This document shows, piece after piece, positions 8,609 through 18,900 of a stretch of 64,000 bases of DNA. How positions within the stretch are numbered: the stretch's first letter is position 1; each line of letters starts with the position of its first letter. Origin of the DNA: Chitinophagaceae bacterium 26-R-25 (lineage in GTDB: Bacteria; Bacteroidota; Bacteroidia; Chitinophagales; Chitinophagaceae); the NCBI GenBank assembly GCA_029906195.1, contig JARWSJ010000002.1, forward strand, positions 1 through 64,000. Direction: 5' to 3'. The notes under the pieces were generated by a model. That model was not told the DNA's origin and ran no database searches. It saw nothing but the letters and a program-made list of their open reading frames with translations. The translations under genes were made by a program, and so were the position numbers.

Positions 8609-8736
8609 GTAGAGACGCATGAAAATGCGTCTCTTGCTGCGGCACGTTGTTATTTTAGGAGACGCATTTTCATGCGTCTCTACGGGGTGGCACGTTGTTA
8701 TTTCAGGAGACGCATTTTCATGCGTCTCTACGGGGT
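8609..8736. repeat. Cluster of three GTAG-type REP palindromes
   Basis: Plus-oriented copy at 8609-8634 (GTAG, then AGAGACGCAT, loop GAAA, ATGCGTCTCT) faces two minus-oriented copies at 8658-8683 and 8706-8731. The last two lie in a 48-bp direct duplication (8641-8688 and 8689-8736, one mismatch). The GTAG foot of the last copy supplies the ade stop codon. Confidence 0.85.
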
Positions 8737-10359
8737 GAAAAATGTAAAACTGTCGCCATCAAACAAACCTTTATCGCTGAGCTTGGCATGGGGAATTACC
8801 AGCAGCGCCATAAAAGACAGCGTCATAAAAGGAGCCGAAAGGGTGGAGCCAAGTGATTTGGCCGCTTTGTCGATGGCAGCGTATCGTTGTGCGATAGCGT
8901 AGCCATCTTCATTACTCATTAAACCAGCCACAGGAAGCCCGAGAACCATTTCAACGTCTTTGCCGACGCAGCTTACCCCGCCTTCTTTTTCTATTACAAG
9001 ATTTACAGCTTTGCACAGGCTTTCCTCATCCACGCCGACGGCAACGATATTGTGGCTGTCGTGTGCCACCGATGAGGCGATGGCTCCTTGCTTCAAACCA
9101 AAGTTTTTAATAAAGGCCTTCGCGATGGGAGCGGAGTTGTAGCGATTGACCACGACGATTTTTAATACGTCTGTTTGCGTATTGCTAACAATATTGCCAT
9201 TTTCGACGGTTGGCTGCAATAACAATTTATTAGTAATTAACTGGCCGTCTAGTGCCTCCATTACAACAATCTCCTTTTCTCCGTTCCACTTGGTTGAAAA
9301 GTCTTCCACTTTTTTTGTAGAACAATGAAAATTATTAATGATGGAAGCCGTTTTCGGAACAATCAGCGATTTGCCGTTTTCGGCCACCAGCTGTCCGTCG
9401 ATAAAAGTTTTAAGCACCTTAAAGTTGTCAAGATCTTCAACGGCGATGAAATCGGCTTTGTCTCCCTTGCGCAAAAAGCCGACATCCAGTTTGTAGTGGT
9501 CGATCGGATTGATACAGGCAGCCTGCAGGACTTTGAAAACATCAATTCCTTTTTTCACTGCTCTTGCGCAAAGTTCATTGATGTGTCCTTCAGCAAGACT
9601 GTCGGGGTGTTTGTCATCGCTGCAAAACATAATGTTGGCGCTATGCTCATGCAGTAAGTCGACCAATGCTTCAAAGTTTTTGGCGGCACTTCCTTCCCTG
9701 ATCAGGATTTTCATTCCATACATCAACTTATCAAGGGCTTCTTCAATAGTAAAACATTCGTGGTCGGTGCTTATGCCTGCGTCAATGTATTGTTTTGCCA
9801 GATTGCCTCTTAGCCCCGGTGCGTGGCCATCAACGGTCTTGCCTAAGCGCTTTGCGGCGGCAATTTTGGCCATCACATCTTTATCTTGATGGAGAACACC
9901 TGGAAAATTCATCATTTCCGTAAGGTATCTGATGTCATCGCTCGCAAGTAGTTCTTCAATATTGGCAACTGTAACTTCTGCGCCGGCAGTTTCGAAAATG
10001 GTGGCGGGCACGCAACTCGGCGCGCCAAAGTTGAACTTAAAAGGAACCGTTTTCCCGTTTTCGATCATGTATCGAACGCCCTCTACGCCGCAAACATTAG
10101 CGATTTCGTGCGGGTCGCTTATGGTAGAAACTGTGCCATGCACAACCGCCAGCTTTGCAAATTCGGAAGGCACTAGCATTGAGCTTTCCACATGCACGTG
10201 AGAGTCGATAAAACCAGGTAAGATGTAAAGCAAACCTTTCTCTGGTTCATTATGAATTATTTCTATTTCATATATCAGACCATCTTGTACAATTACTACT
10301 CCCTTATAAATCTTTCGATTTAAAATATCAACAACATTTCCAGTTATGGTAAAATTCAT
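8728..10359 (-). CDS. ade: Adenine deaminase
   Basis: A 543-residue amidohydrolase-superfamily enzyme converting adenine to hypoxanthine and ammonia in purine salvage. Metal-binding motifs typical of Ade are visible: DSHVHVESS (52-60), SDPHE (about 82-86), the DGHAPGL segment (about 177-183) and CSDDKHP (about 246-252). The C-terminal half has the family's conserved NRY and HDSHN segments. Length is close to the usual 550-600. The final codons (Thr-Pro-stop) come from a GTAG-type REP palindrome at 8706-8731, so the native C-terminus has probably been replaced or trimmed by the repeat. It is not clearly in an operon. Confidence 0.93.
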   Translation of the reverse strand: MNFTITGNVVDILNRKIYKGVVIVQDGLIYEIEIIHNEPEKGLLYILPGFIDSHVHVESSMLVPSEFAKLAVVHGTVSTISDPHEIANVCGVEGVRYMIENGKTVPFKFNFGAPSCVPATIFETAGAEVTVANIEELLASDDIRYLTEMMNFPGVLHQDKDVMAKIAAAKRLGKTVDGHAPGLRGNLAKQYIDAGISTDHECFTIEEALDKLMYGMKILIREGSAAKNFEALVDLLHEHSANIMFCSDDKHPDSLAEGHINELCARAVKKGIDVFKVLQAACINPIDHYKLDVGFLRKGDKADFIAVEDLDNFKVLKTFIDGQLVAENGKSLIVPKTASIINNFHCSTKKVEDFSTKWNGEKEIVVMEALDGQLITNKLLLQPTVENGNIVSNTQTDVLKIVVVNRYNSAPIAKAFIKNFGLKQGAIASSVAHDSHNIVAVGVDEESLCKAVNLVIEKEGGVSCVGKDVEMVLGLPVAGLMSNEDGYAIAQRYAAIDKAAKSLGSTLSAPFMTLSFMALLVIPHAKLSDKGLFDGDSFTFFTP

Positions 10360-10429
10360 AAGTCTGTCAGTTTACAAATAAAAATCAGTGTATATCAGCC
10401 CAATCAGTGTCATCCGTGTGCCTCTCTTC

Positions 10430-11068
10430 TTAATTCAGGAACGGATTATTTCTCTTTTCAAATCCAATCGTAGTTGCATCACCGTGACCCGGGTAAACTT
10501 TAACGTTGTCGGGTAAGGTAAACAGTTTTTCCCTGATGCTGTTGATAAGCGTGTTGTAATCACCACCGGGAAGGTCAGTGCGGCCAATACTTAGTTTGAA
10601 AAGTACATCTCCTGCAATAATAAACGCCTGTTTTTCGCAATAGAAACAAATATGACCCGGCGCATGTCCCGGGGTAAAAAGAACCTTCAGTTCATCATCG
10701 CCAAGTTTAATTGTGTCACCTTCTGTCAAAAAATGCATGGGACCGCTATAATTATCGAAAGGAAGGTTGTAATATGTGCCTGAAACGGCAGCCCTTTCGA
10801 GCAAGGGGACTTCTTTTTCATTTAAATAAAGTGGTAATTGCCAGGTATCGTGCACGAACTTATTTCCAAAAACGTGATCCAGGTGGCAATGTGTATTTAG
10901 TAAATACTTCGGGCTTAATTTTTGTTGCTCAATAAAATCCTCTAACCTTTCTTTTTCGTTATTAAAATAACAGCCCGGATCGATGACGCAGCAATCCAAA
11001 TTCTCGTTATATAAAACATAGGTGTTTTCCTGAAGAGGATTGAACGCAAAAGTCTTAACTTGTAACAT
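10430..11068 (-). CDS. Metallo-beta-lactamase-fold hydrolase (GloB-like)
   Basis: A 212-residue MBL-fold hydrolase. The zinc motif is THCHLDH (59-65), with further ligands in TPGHAPGH (about 131-138), AGDVLF and YPGHGDATT (about 193-201). This set matches the short glyoxalase II-like hydrolases (YcbL type), which lack the longer C-terminal domain of true hydroxyacylglutathione hydrolases. The exact thioester or other substrate is uncertain. It is divergent from the large barrel gene at 11122 with only 53 nt between, so the two starts share a regulatory region. Confidence 0.88.
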   Translation of the reverse strand: MLQVKTFAFNPLQENTYVLYNENLDCCVIDPGCYFNNEKERLEDFIEQQKLSPKYLLNTHCHLDHVFGNKFVHDTWQLPLYLNEKEVPLLERAAVSGTYYNLPFDNYSGPMHFLTEGDTIKLGDDELKVLFTPGHAPGHICFYCEKQAFIIAGDVLFKLSIGRTDLPGGDYNTLINSIREKLFTLPDNVKVYPGHGDATTIGFEKRNNPFLN

Positions 11069-11121
11069 AGATATATTTAACAGTGATTAAGGCGAAAAAC
11101 CATAATTTTAATTAACAATTA

Positions 11122-14100
11122 ATGGCTATGCAATTTCCGAAGAATAATTTGTTAATGAACGGTTGTCGATATTTTACTTTTCTTGTTTTATCCGTATTGC
11201 TTGTTTACTCTTCCAATGATCTGTTTGCCCAGGTGAATACAGTTGAATTTGGAAAAAACAGGGTTCAGTACCGGAAATTTAAATGGGAATATTATCAAAC
11301 GAACAACTTCAATAGCTATTACAGTCAGGGCGGAGAGGGCCTGGCAAAATACGTGGCTCAAATGGCGGAAGAAGAGCTGGGAGGTCTTGAGAAATTTGCG
11401 GAGTACGCTTTACAAAGACGAGCCAACATTATTATTTATAACAGTTATGATGATATGCAGCAAACCAATATTGGTTTGGCCGGCGATTTTCAGGTCACCG
11501 GGGGAAATACCAAATTGGTCAACAACAAAATGGTCGTTTACTACAACAGCGATCACGCCAATCTTCGCATACAGGTAAGACAGGGAATTGCAAAAATATT
11601 ACTGGATAATGTTTTGTTTGGCGATGACCTCGGAGAGTTTGCCGCAAACAAAGCGCTTCTTGATCTTCCGCAATGGCTCATTGACGGCTATGTGTCTTAC
11701 GCCGGTGAAAACTGGAGTACAGAACTGGACGATCAATTGAAGTCCGTTTTGATGTCTGCTGATTACAAAAATTTTTACCAGTTTGCTTACGCAAAACCAC
11801 AACTTGCGGGGCATGCATTCTGGCACTACATCGCAGAAAATTACAAGCAGGAAAACGTTACTTATTTTTTATATCTCGCCCGCATTTACAGAAATCTGAA
11901 CACCGCATCGATGCGCATTTGCAAACAGAAGTTCAAAGATGTACTGCAGGAGTTCATGGATAAAGAATCTGAAAAGTATTACAAAGACATTCGGGGAAGA
12001 AGAAACAACCCCAAAGGAAATTTATCTGTAACAGAAGACATTAATCAGAACAAAGACTTTTTCAACTTTTCGCCTAACCCGGCACCCAAAAGCCAGACGT
12101 ATGCAGTGGTAGAATATAAAAGAGGAATAGAAAGAGTGGTGTTGTATGAAAACTACGTTGACAGAAAAGTGCTGTTGAAAAATGGCGTTATCAATCCGGA
12201 AAATAAACCGAACCCTAACTATCCGATGATGGCCTGGGATCCGAAGGGTACGAGGCTGGCGGTAATTTACAACTCCGAGGGGAAGATCAGGTTCTTTATT
12301 TATGACATGATCTCAAAACTGAAAAAGAACAAACAGACAATCGAGGGCTTTGATCAGATACAGGACATGAGTTTTATGCTAAACGCAAACACCTTGTTGT
12401 TTAGCGCAGTGAAAAAAGGTCAATCCGATATTTATACCTACGACATTGAAAAGAACGAAACGAAACAAATCACGAATGACATTTGGGATGACCTCGATCC
12501 ATCGTTCGTGGCATTTCCAGGTAAGACAGGGATCATTTACTCTTCTAACAGGCCATCAGGAAAAGCAGTATCTGCCGATACTGTGTTGCCTTCGCACAAC
12601 AGGTATAACATTTTCCTTGTAGACAACTGGAACCAGAGCGAGTTTAAGCAAATTTCCCAGTTAAGCAATATGCAATGGGGAAATGCCCGTTTCCCGGTTC
12701 AGTACAATAACACGCACTTCACATTTGTGAGCGACGAAAATGGTGTGGCAAACAGGTTTGCAGGGTTCTTCAGTACGAAGCGTGCAGGAGTGGATACGAT
12801 ATACAAAATAGGGGATGACATACTTAGAAATCCTGATTATAAAGAGGTAGACTCATTATTGCGTGCTTACAAAAAAGATGAGCCGGACACCATTTATACA
12901 TTCTCGGTAACACTGGATTCAGCTTATGTTTTCCCGATGACCAACTATCAAAGTGGCATTAAAGAAACAAAGGCTGCCGGTGAGCGCGGCGTGGTAAGTG
13001 AAACAAGGCAAGAAGGCGATTTGAAACTGCTGTACAGATTAAAGGTTGACGACAGTACTTTGCGAAGAAGAAATGTAAATCCTAAAACAACCGAATACAG
13101 AGCAAAGACGATAGCTGATGCGAGAATGAATTCTGCGGAGCTCTTGCAGACGCCAGGGGAGCAAAACAAAGCACAGAATAATATTTTTGAGAACGAGTTT
13201 GAAAACGAAAAACAGGACTCGACAAAAAATGCAAATCCGGAAAACGGTAATTTGAACGCTGCGCCGCCACCTCCAACGGTGTTGGATAAGGCAAAGCATT
13301 ACGATTACAGGTTGAAGTTTTCTGCGGATCAAATAACCACGTCTTTATTCAACAATGACGTTCTTGTTACAAGGTATGATCCGTTTACCGCGTCGCTGCC
13401 GGTAACGCTTAGCAGCAACAACGGATTCAATGGTATGTTCAGCGTGTCGGTGTATGATCTGTTTGAAGACCTGCGTTTCACAGGCATGATTCGAATTCCG
13501 TTAATCAACACCAACGGTGGTGGCGCTGCTGTGTCAGTTGGAGGCGGTGGCCAAACAGGAACAAGTTTGTTCATTCCCGGAACTGGTTCTTTGTTTAACT
13601 CAGGCGGTGAGCAATTGGCAAGATTTGATTATCTGAAAAAGAGAATCGACTACTCTGTAATTTACTATCGTAAGACTGATGTGGGTACTGACTATACTGG
13701 ACATATCCTGAAACAATACACGAATTTGTTTCAGGGTATTATGAAATATCCTTTCAACAGAATTAAGAGCGTACGCTTTTCATTTGGTGTAAGAAGCGAT
13801 AAGTATGTTTACAAAGGAATGTTTGAAGATCCATATTCTATTCTTATCCCTGATGTAAAACAACTGTATGGTTTGTTCCACCTGGAATATGTTCATGACA
13901 ACACCATTCAGAAAACAATGAACATCCTGAACGGCTTGCGTTACAAGGCATATGTTGATTTTAATACAAGACTGAACAAGCAGGAAAATATTAACCCAAC
14001 AGGGTTCAACATTGGTTTCGATGGCCGTTATTACAAACCTATATTCCAGAATTTCATCTGGGCGTTCAGGGCCGCAGGCGATGCATCTCTTGGCACACAG

Positions 14101-14598
14101 AAAATTGTGTACTACCTGGGTGGTGTAGATGGCTGGCTAGGACCTAAAGCGTATAGTCAACCAAGGCCGCCAGACAATACGGAGTATGCGTTCCAATCTT
14201 TGGCGGTAAATTTGAGAGGTTACAAACAAAATATCTGGAACGGAAACAATGCATTGGTATTGAACAGTGAGTTCAGATTCCCTGTATTTAGCACGTTGAT
14301 CAAAAAACCTATCAACAACGCATTTATACGCAATTTCCAGGTTACCCAGTTCATTGACCTTGGAACAGCATGGCGAGATGATATAGGTAATATTGCAAGA
14401 CCGGAGCAAATTTACGGACAGGGAGATCTTTTGGTGAAAATGAAAGCCGGTGGTGTAGGACCGTTTGTAGGTGGCTATGGCTTTGGTGCACGCAGCACAT
14501 TGCTTGGCTATTTTATCAGAATGGACACAGGCTGGCCGATGGGAAGATTCTTTGGTGGCAAACCTATTTTTTATTTCGCCATGGGAGTAGATTTCTAA
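11122..14598 (+). CDS. Outer-membrane barrel protein with degenerate gluzincin and PD40 propeller
   Basis: A 1158-residue exported protein. A signal peptide covers about 1-37 (core FTFLVLSVLLVY, cleavage near LFAQ). Residues 45-280 resemble the peptidase MA/gluzincin fold, but the HExxH helix reads RQGIAKILLDN and the downstream Glu motif reads PQWLIDG, so zinc ligands seem lost. Residues 310-520 contain TolB/PD40-like propeller blades (MAWDPKGTRLAVIYN, DDLDPSFV, GIIYSSNRPSG). After a low-complexity linker (about 690-720), residues 760-1158 look like an outer-membrane barrel ending in the aromatic FYFAMGVDF, as in BamA/surface-antigen barrels. Often annotated as TolB-like; the function is unknown. 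A small-molecule or lipid transfer or assembly role is a guess. Confidence 0.75.
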   Translation: MAMQFPKNNLLMNGCRYFTFLVLSVLLVYSSNDLFAQVNTVEFGKNRVQYRKFKWEYYQTNNFNSYYSQGGEGLAKYVAQMAEEELGGLEKFAEYALQRRANIIIYNSYDDMQQTNIGLAGDFQVTGGNTKLVNNKMVVYYNSDHANLRIQVRQGIAKILLDNVLFGDDLGEFAANKALLDLPQWLIDGYVSYAGENWSTELDDQLKSVLMSADYKNFYQFAYAKPQLAGHAFWHYIAENYKQENVTYFLYLARIYRNLNTASMRICKQKFKDVLQEFMDKESEKYYKDIRGRRNNPKGNLSVTEDINQNKDFFNFSPNPAPKSQTYAVVEYKRGIERVVLYENYVDRKVLLKNGVINPENKPNPNYPMMAWDPKGTRLAVIYNSEGKIRFFIYDMISKLKKNKQTIEGFDQIQDMSFMLNANTLLFSAVKKGQSDIYTYDIEKNETKQITNDIWDDLDPSFVAFPGKTGIIYSSNRPSGKAVSADTVLPSHNRYNIFLVDNWNQSEFKQISQLSNMQWGNARFPVQYNNTHFTFVSDENGVANRFAGFFSTKRAGVDTIYKIGDDILRNPDYKEVDSLLRAYKKDEPDTIYTFSVTLDSAYVFPMTNYQSGIKETKAAGERGVVSETRQEGDLKLLYRLKVDDSTLRRRNVNPKTTEYRAKTIADARMNSAELLQTPGEQNKAQNNIFENEFENEKQDSTKNANPENGNLNAAPPPPTVLDKAKHYDYRLKFSADQITTSLFNNDVLVTRYDPFTASLPVTLSSNNGFNGMFSVSVYDLFEDLRFTGMIRIPLINTNGGGAAVSVGGGGQTGTSLFIPGTGSLFNSGGEQLARFDYLKKRIDYSVIYYRKTDVGTDYTGHILKQYTNLFQGIMKYPFNRIKSVRFSFGVRSDKYVYKGMFEDPYSILIPDVKQLYGLFHLEYVHDNTIQKTMNILNGLRYKAYVDFNTRLNKQENINPTGFNIGFDGRYYKPIFQNFIWAFRAAGDASLGTQKIVYYLGGVDGWLGPKAYSQPRPPDNTEYAFQSLAVNLRGYKQNIWNGNNALVLNSEFRFPVFSTLIKKPINNAFIRNFQVTQFIDLGTAWRDDIGNIARPEQIYGQGDLLVKMKAGGVGPFVGGYGFGARSTLLGYFIRMDTGWPMGRFFGGKPIFYFAMGVDF

Positions 14599-14641
14599 AC
14601 AATATTTGAAATAGAAAAAAGCATAAAATAAAAACGGTTTC

Positions 14642-14747
14642 GCTCTGCAAGGCTTGTAGCCTTGCAGTTTTATTTTATTGCCTTTGGCAACCTAGTTATC
14701 GCTAAAGGCGATAGAACATGGCTAAAAGACTAGAAGCCTTTTAGAGC
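14642..14747. repeat. Paired 50-nt REP element, copy 1
   Basis: Two 50-nt units in inverted orientation: 14642-14691 (starts GCTCTGCAAGGCTTGTAGCC) and 14698-14747 (minus strand starts GCTCTAAAAGGCTTCTAG). Each unit has two hairpins. The stem sequences differ between units but remain self-complementary. A second pair lies at 28458-28568. Confidence 0.85.
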
Positions 14748-14789
14748 ACCAAGATCAACAATGTCTTAATGTTTTTTGTATAAAAAAGT

Positions 14790-15776
14790 ATGAAAAAAAA
14801 ATATAAATGGGGCATCTTAGGCGCCGGAAAAATTGCTGAAAAATTTGCAACGGCCATTGAATATACGGAGGGTGCAGAGCTATATGCAATTGCTTCACGC
14901 GATAAACGGAAGGGGCAGGATTTTGCTGTCAGGCATGGCGTATCTGTTGTTTTTAACGATTACGAAAGCCTTGCAATGGACGCAAATGTTGATGTTATTT
15001 ATGTCGCCACGCCACATGCTTTTCACTGTGAACATTCCATTTTGTGTTTGCAAAATAACAAAGCTGTTGTATGCGAAAAGCCCATGGCAATAAGCTATTC
15101 ACAAGTGGTGAAAATGATAGGGGCGGCCCGCGAGCACAATGTGTTTTTTATGGAAGGCATGTGGAGCAGATTTATGCCTTCGATTCACAAAGCTCTTGAG
15201 TTGATTAAGCAGGACGTTATTGGAGAAGTGCAGTACGCAAGGGCCGATTTTGGATTCAATGCTCCGGCAGATGAAAACAACCGCTTGTATAACTTGAAGC
15301 TTGGTGGAGGATCGCTATTGGACGTAGGCATTTATCCCTTGTTCTTGGCAACTTTGTTATTTGGAGAACCTGGTGCCATACACACTGCCTCGAAGCTAAC
15401 CAAAACAGGCGCTGACGAATACTGTAATGCAATTTTGAAATATAGCGGCGACAGGTCGGCTTCTATTTTTTCTTCCATCACCATGAACTCAGAAAAGAAT
15501 GCTGAGATAATAGGAACCAAAGGAAAAATCATTTTACAATCGCCATGGTACAAAGCAACGGACATGCTCGTTGTACTTAACGACGGCGACAAGCAATCAT
15601 TTTCCATGCCACACGGAAGCAATGGTTTTGAACATGAAATAATACACGTAATGGATTGCCTTGATAAGGGTTACAAAGAATCTCCGCTCATGCCACATGA
15701 CTTTACGTTAACCATGAGCCGCACGATGGATATTATTTTGCATCAGATGGGAGTGGTTTATGAAATTGAAAGTTGA
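14790..15776 (+). CDS. Gfo/Idh/MocA-family oxidoreductase
   Basis: A 328-residue NAD(P)-dependent dehydrogenase-like protein. The N-terminal Rossmann fold has GILGAGKIAEKF (8-19), and the family's EKP motif is at about 97-101 (CEKPMA). The catalytic domain follows with GGGSLLDVGIYPL near 173-185, where the Asp and the Lys of EKP are the usual catalytic residues. It resembles the dihydrodiol-dehydrogenase/xylose-dehydrogenase branch; the sugar substrate is not known. The last four codons and the TGA stop are part of a TTGAAAG heptad array, so the C-terminus (EIES) has been set by the repeat. It stands alone between the barrel gene and the convergent GH18-CE4-GT2 gene. Confidence 0.9.
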   Translation: MKKKYKWGILGAGKIAEKFATAIEYTEGAELYAIASRDKRKGQDFAVRHGVSVVFNDYESLAMDANVDVIYVATPHAFHCEHSILCLQNNKAVVCEKPMAISYSQVVKMIGAAREHNVFFMEGMWSRFMPSIHKALELIKQDVIGEVQYARADFGFNAPADENNRLYNLKLGGGSLLDVGIYPLFLATLLFGEPGAIHTASKLTKTGADEYCNAILKYSGDRSASIFSSITMNSEKNAEIIGTKGKIILQSPWYKATDMLVVLNDGDKQSFSMPHGSNGFEHEIIHVMDCLDKGYKESPLMPHDFTLTMSRTMDIILHQMGVVYEIES

Positions 15777-15946
15777 AAGTTGAAAGTTGAAAATGCTTTG
15801 GTTGCAAAAAGCCTTTTTATTTTTTAGCAGTGTGTATATTCATGTTTGTAATGGTTGAATCAATATAAAAGCCGCGTTACTCACGCGGCTTCGTTTTTTT
15901 AAAAAGGGCGAATGCGATTCGTCCCTACCATTTTCAATTTTCAATT
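15764..15946. repeat. Inverted heptad array (TTGAAAG) around a terminator
   Basis: Left array 15764-15794 (four TTGAAAG/A words, overlapping the oxidoreductase stop) faces CATTTTCAATTTTCAATT at 15929-15946. Between them lie a terminator (15869-15900) and a palindrome GGGCGAAT/ATTCGTCCC at 15905-15927 whose minus-strand foot reads GTAG. Confidence 0.8.
15869..15900 (+). terminator. Terminator after Gfo/Idh/MocA gene
   Basis: Perfect 9-bp stem AAGCCGCGT (15869-15877) and ACGCGGCTT (15883-15891) followed by CGTTTTTTT: a textbook intrinsic terminator between convergent genes. Confidence 0.88.
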
Positions 15947-15952
15947 GATAAA

Positions 15953-18900
15953 TCAATTCGCTCCTACCGCAATGTCTTTAACATTACCCGTTCTCTTCAA
16001 AACGCCCCAATGTTGAAGCTCTCCTTTGATCGCCTTGCGGAATGACTTGAACAGTATGTAATACATCAGCCAGCGGTAAATCAATCGCTGAGGGAATAGC
16101 CACCACAACTTGCCATACTTTTCTTTTTCGAAACTGAAAGCAAGAATAGATACTGCGCCATCTACCAACATAAAGATGAAGTAGTAGGAGAGTATTTTAG
16201 CAGCATTTCCGGTTAATATGCCGATAATCATAAACACATCAGCCAATGGTGCAATTGCCGGTATCATAAACTGGAAGATGAGAATGTTTGGCAGCGCCAG
16301 CCAACCGAGCCATTTATATTTCCAGTTGAACAATGCATCGCGATTTTTCCAGAAAGTTTGCATAACGCCAAAGCTCCAGCGAAAACGTTGTTTCAAAAAC
16401 ATCTTCAGCGTTTCCGGTGCTTCTGTCATAGCGATCGCCTTGTTCTCGTTTTTAACGGTGTAGCCACAACGTAAGATGCGAATCGTTAAATCGCAATCTT
16501 CAGCCAGTGTATCGGTTGTAAAACCTCCCGCGTCTTCAATGGCTTTTTTGCGGAAAGCACCGATGGCGCCGGGAACCACCGTAACAGCGTTAACTGCTGC
16601 AAACGCCTTGCGATCGAAATTCTGACTCGTGATGTATTCTATAGATTGCCATTTCGTAAGCATGTTGACTTCGTTACCCACTTTTACATTTCCTGCAATG
16701 GCGCCTATTTCATCTGCTCCCGGCAACGTTGTAAGAAACTGTTGCATTAGTTTGGAGATGGCGTCAGGCAACAATTTGGTGTCAGCATCAATACAAACCA
16801 CATATTCAGCCTTGCTTTGTAAAATGCCATAGTTTAATGCAGAAGCCTTTCCACCATTTGGTTTGGTAAATACTTTCACTTTTGAATTACCCGCAAAGAA
16901 GTTGCTCACTTTGTCGAAGGTGGAGTCTTTACTACCATCATCGATAAACAGCACTTCGAAATTTGAATAATCTGTTTTAAGCAAATTACTAAGTGAACTT
17001 ACTGCATTCACTTCTTCGTTGTAAGCCGGAACAATGATCGACACAAGTGGAAAGTCTTTTACAACCGGTGCAATGGTCAATTGCCTGTCCTTTTTGTTCT
17101 GTCGCGATGCGAGAACTGCCATCAGCAATATCCGGGCAAGTGACAAGAAAATAAACACAATGAACAAAGAGAACAATATTCGCCCTCCCCAGTAGCCAAA
17201 CTCAGCAAGGTAATAGTTAAACTGCATCAATGTATAACCACTGCCCTTAGGAACAGGTGGCATAAGCTCGTCTTTCTTTTTATGCAATAGTTCAGAAAGC
17301 GTGATGAAGGTATATCCGTTGTCTTTAAAATATTTAATGATCCTTGGAAGTGCTTTTACCGTTTGAGTTCTGTTGTCGCCACCTGCATCGTGCAGTAGGA
17401 TAATGCCACCCATCGTATCGAGCTCTGCCTTGCGATTAATTATTCTTTGCACAATAGAATCCGCAGTCACACCCGGCTCCCAATCTTCCGGATCGATGGA
17501 CTCGCCCACATCCAGATAATTCTTTTGACGCGCCAAGGCCACAGGTACCAGTTCTTCCATTGTTTCAGGCATCGCATCCGCGTTGTACGGTGCGCGGAAA
17601 AGAATGGTAGAATGGCCCGTTATTGCTTCTATGAGCAGGCGTGTAGATTCAAATTCAATATTGGCCCTTCGCTTACTTACCGTAGCCACATTGGGATGCG
17701 AGAAAGTGTGGTTGCCTATTTCGTGCCCTTCGTTATAAATTCGTTTTACTAGAGGAATATTGTTTTCTGCATTTATTCCCAAAAGGAAGAAGGCTGCCGG
17801 TACATGTTCCTGACCAAGAATATCCAGAATTTGCGGCGTGTAAATTGGATCAGGGCCATCATCAAATGTGAGGAGAACCTGTTTCGGACTCACCTTGCCA
17901 TATTTTTTTACAACAAACATAGAAGGCAAGCTCAGGTAGTGTTCCTCCGCAATGAGCATCTGTGCAGAATCTAGCTCAGTCGTGATTTGTCCGTTTGTTG
18001 GAGTAGACAATACATCCAGTATTTCACCATCACCAATGTAGTCCACATCATTGCTTGATTCAACACTGGCGAAATCTCCAAAGTCAAAATGCTGCAGCGC
18101 CGCAACGCCCATGTCCTTATCATAAAAGTCCCACAGGCGACTATCCTCAGAACCAAGGCGCCATAGAGCAACACCACTCAAACCATATTCTGTTGCAAAA
18201 CGCATGGTGTTGAAATTGGTAGCGGCATCAGTAAAGTAAACTTCATGCGGGTGATCGTTATCGTCGAAGTAAGAAAAACGGAGATTGTATGTGTCGTTGT
18301 TGAAATCAATTTTACCATCACTTTCCCTGGCCGTTGTCAATGCTTCCTGGTAAGTTACGTTAGACGCCTGGCCGTCTTTGGGCCAGTCGTAACCATAGCC
18401 GGCAAGACAAAGAATGATTTTTTCAGAAGGAATATTTTTAGCCGCTTCGTCTACAGCCGCTTCGATCCATTTCTGTGAACTGACGGGCCCGGGAGATGAC
18501 ATGTCGTAAAACTGATCATATGCCATCAGGAAAATATAGTCATTACATTTCGCAAGTTCTGTGTAGTTGTAGTCGTCATTGAAAGGCATTACATCCTGTG
18601 AAACGAGGTAACCTTTTTCATGAAGGCGGGCATACAGTTCTTTCTGGAACGCTATGATCGGCTCATCCTTTTTCTCAACCAGATCCTCAAGGTCAACGTT
18701 GATGCCGGCGAAATTTCCTTTTGAAAGCACCCTCAGAATATCCTGGATCAAACGTTCTTTCTTCTTTGGATCGTTAATGATGCGATGCACTGCCGCACCG
18801 TTAAATGTTCCCTGGAAGTTGTTTGAAAGGATCGGCATGACCTTTACTTTCGATTCTTTCATTAACTGATAAGCACGGTCATCAATATTCGTGTATAAAC

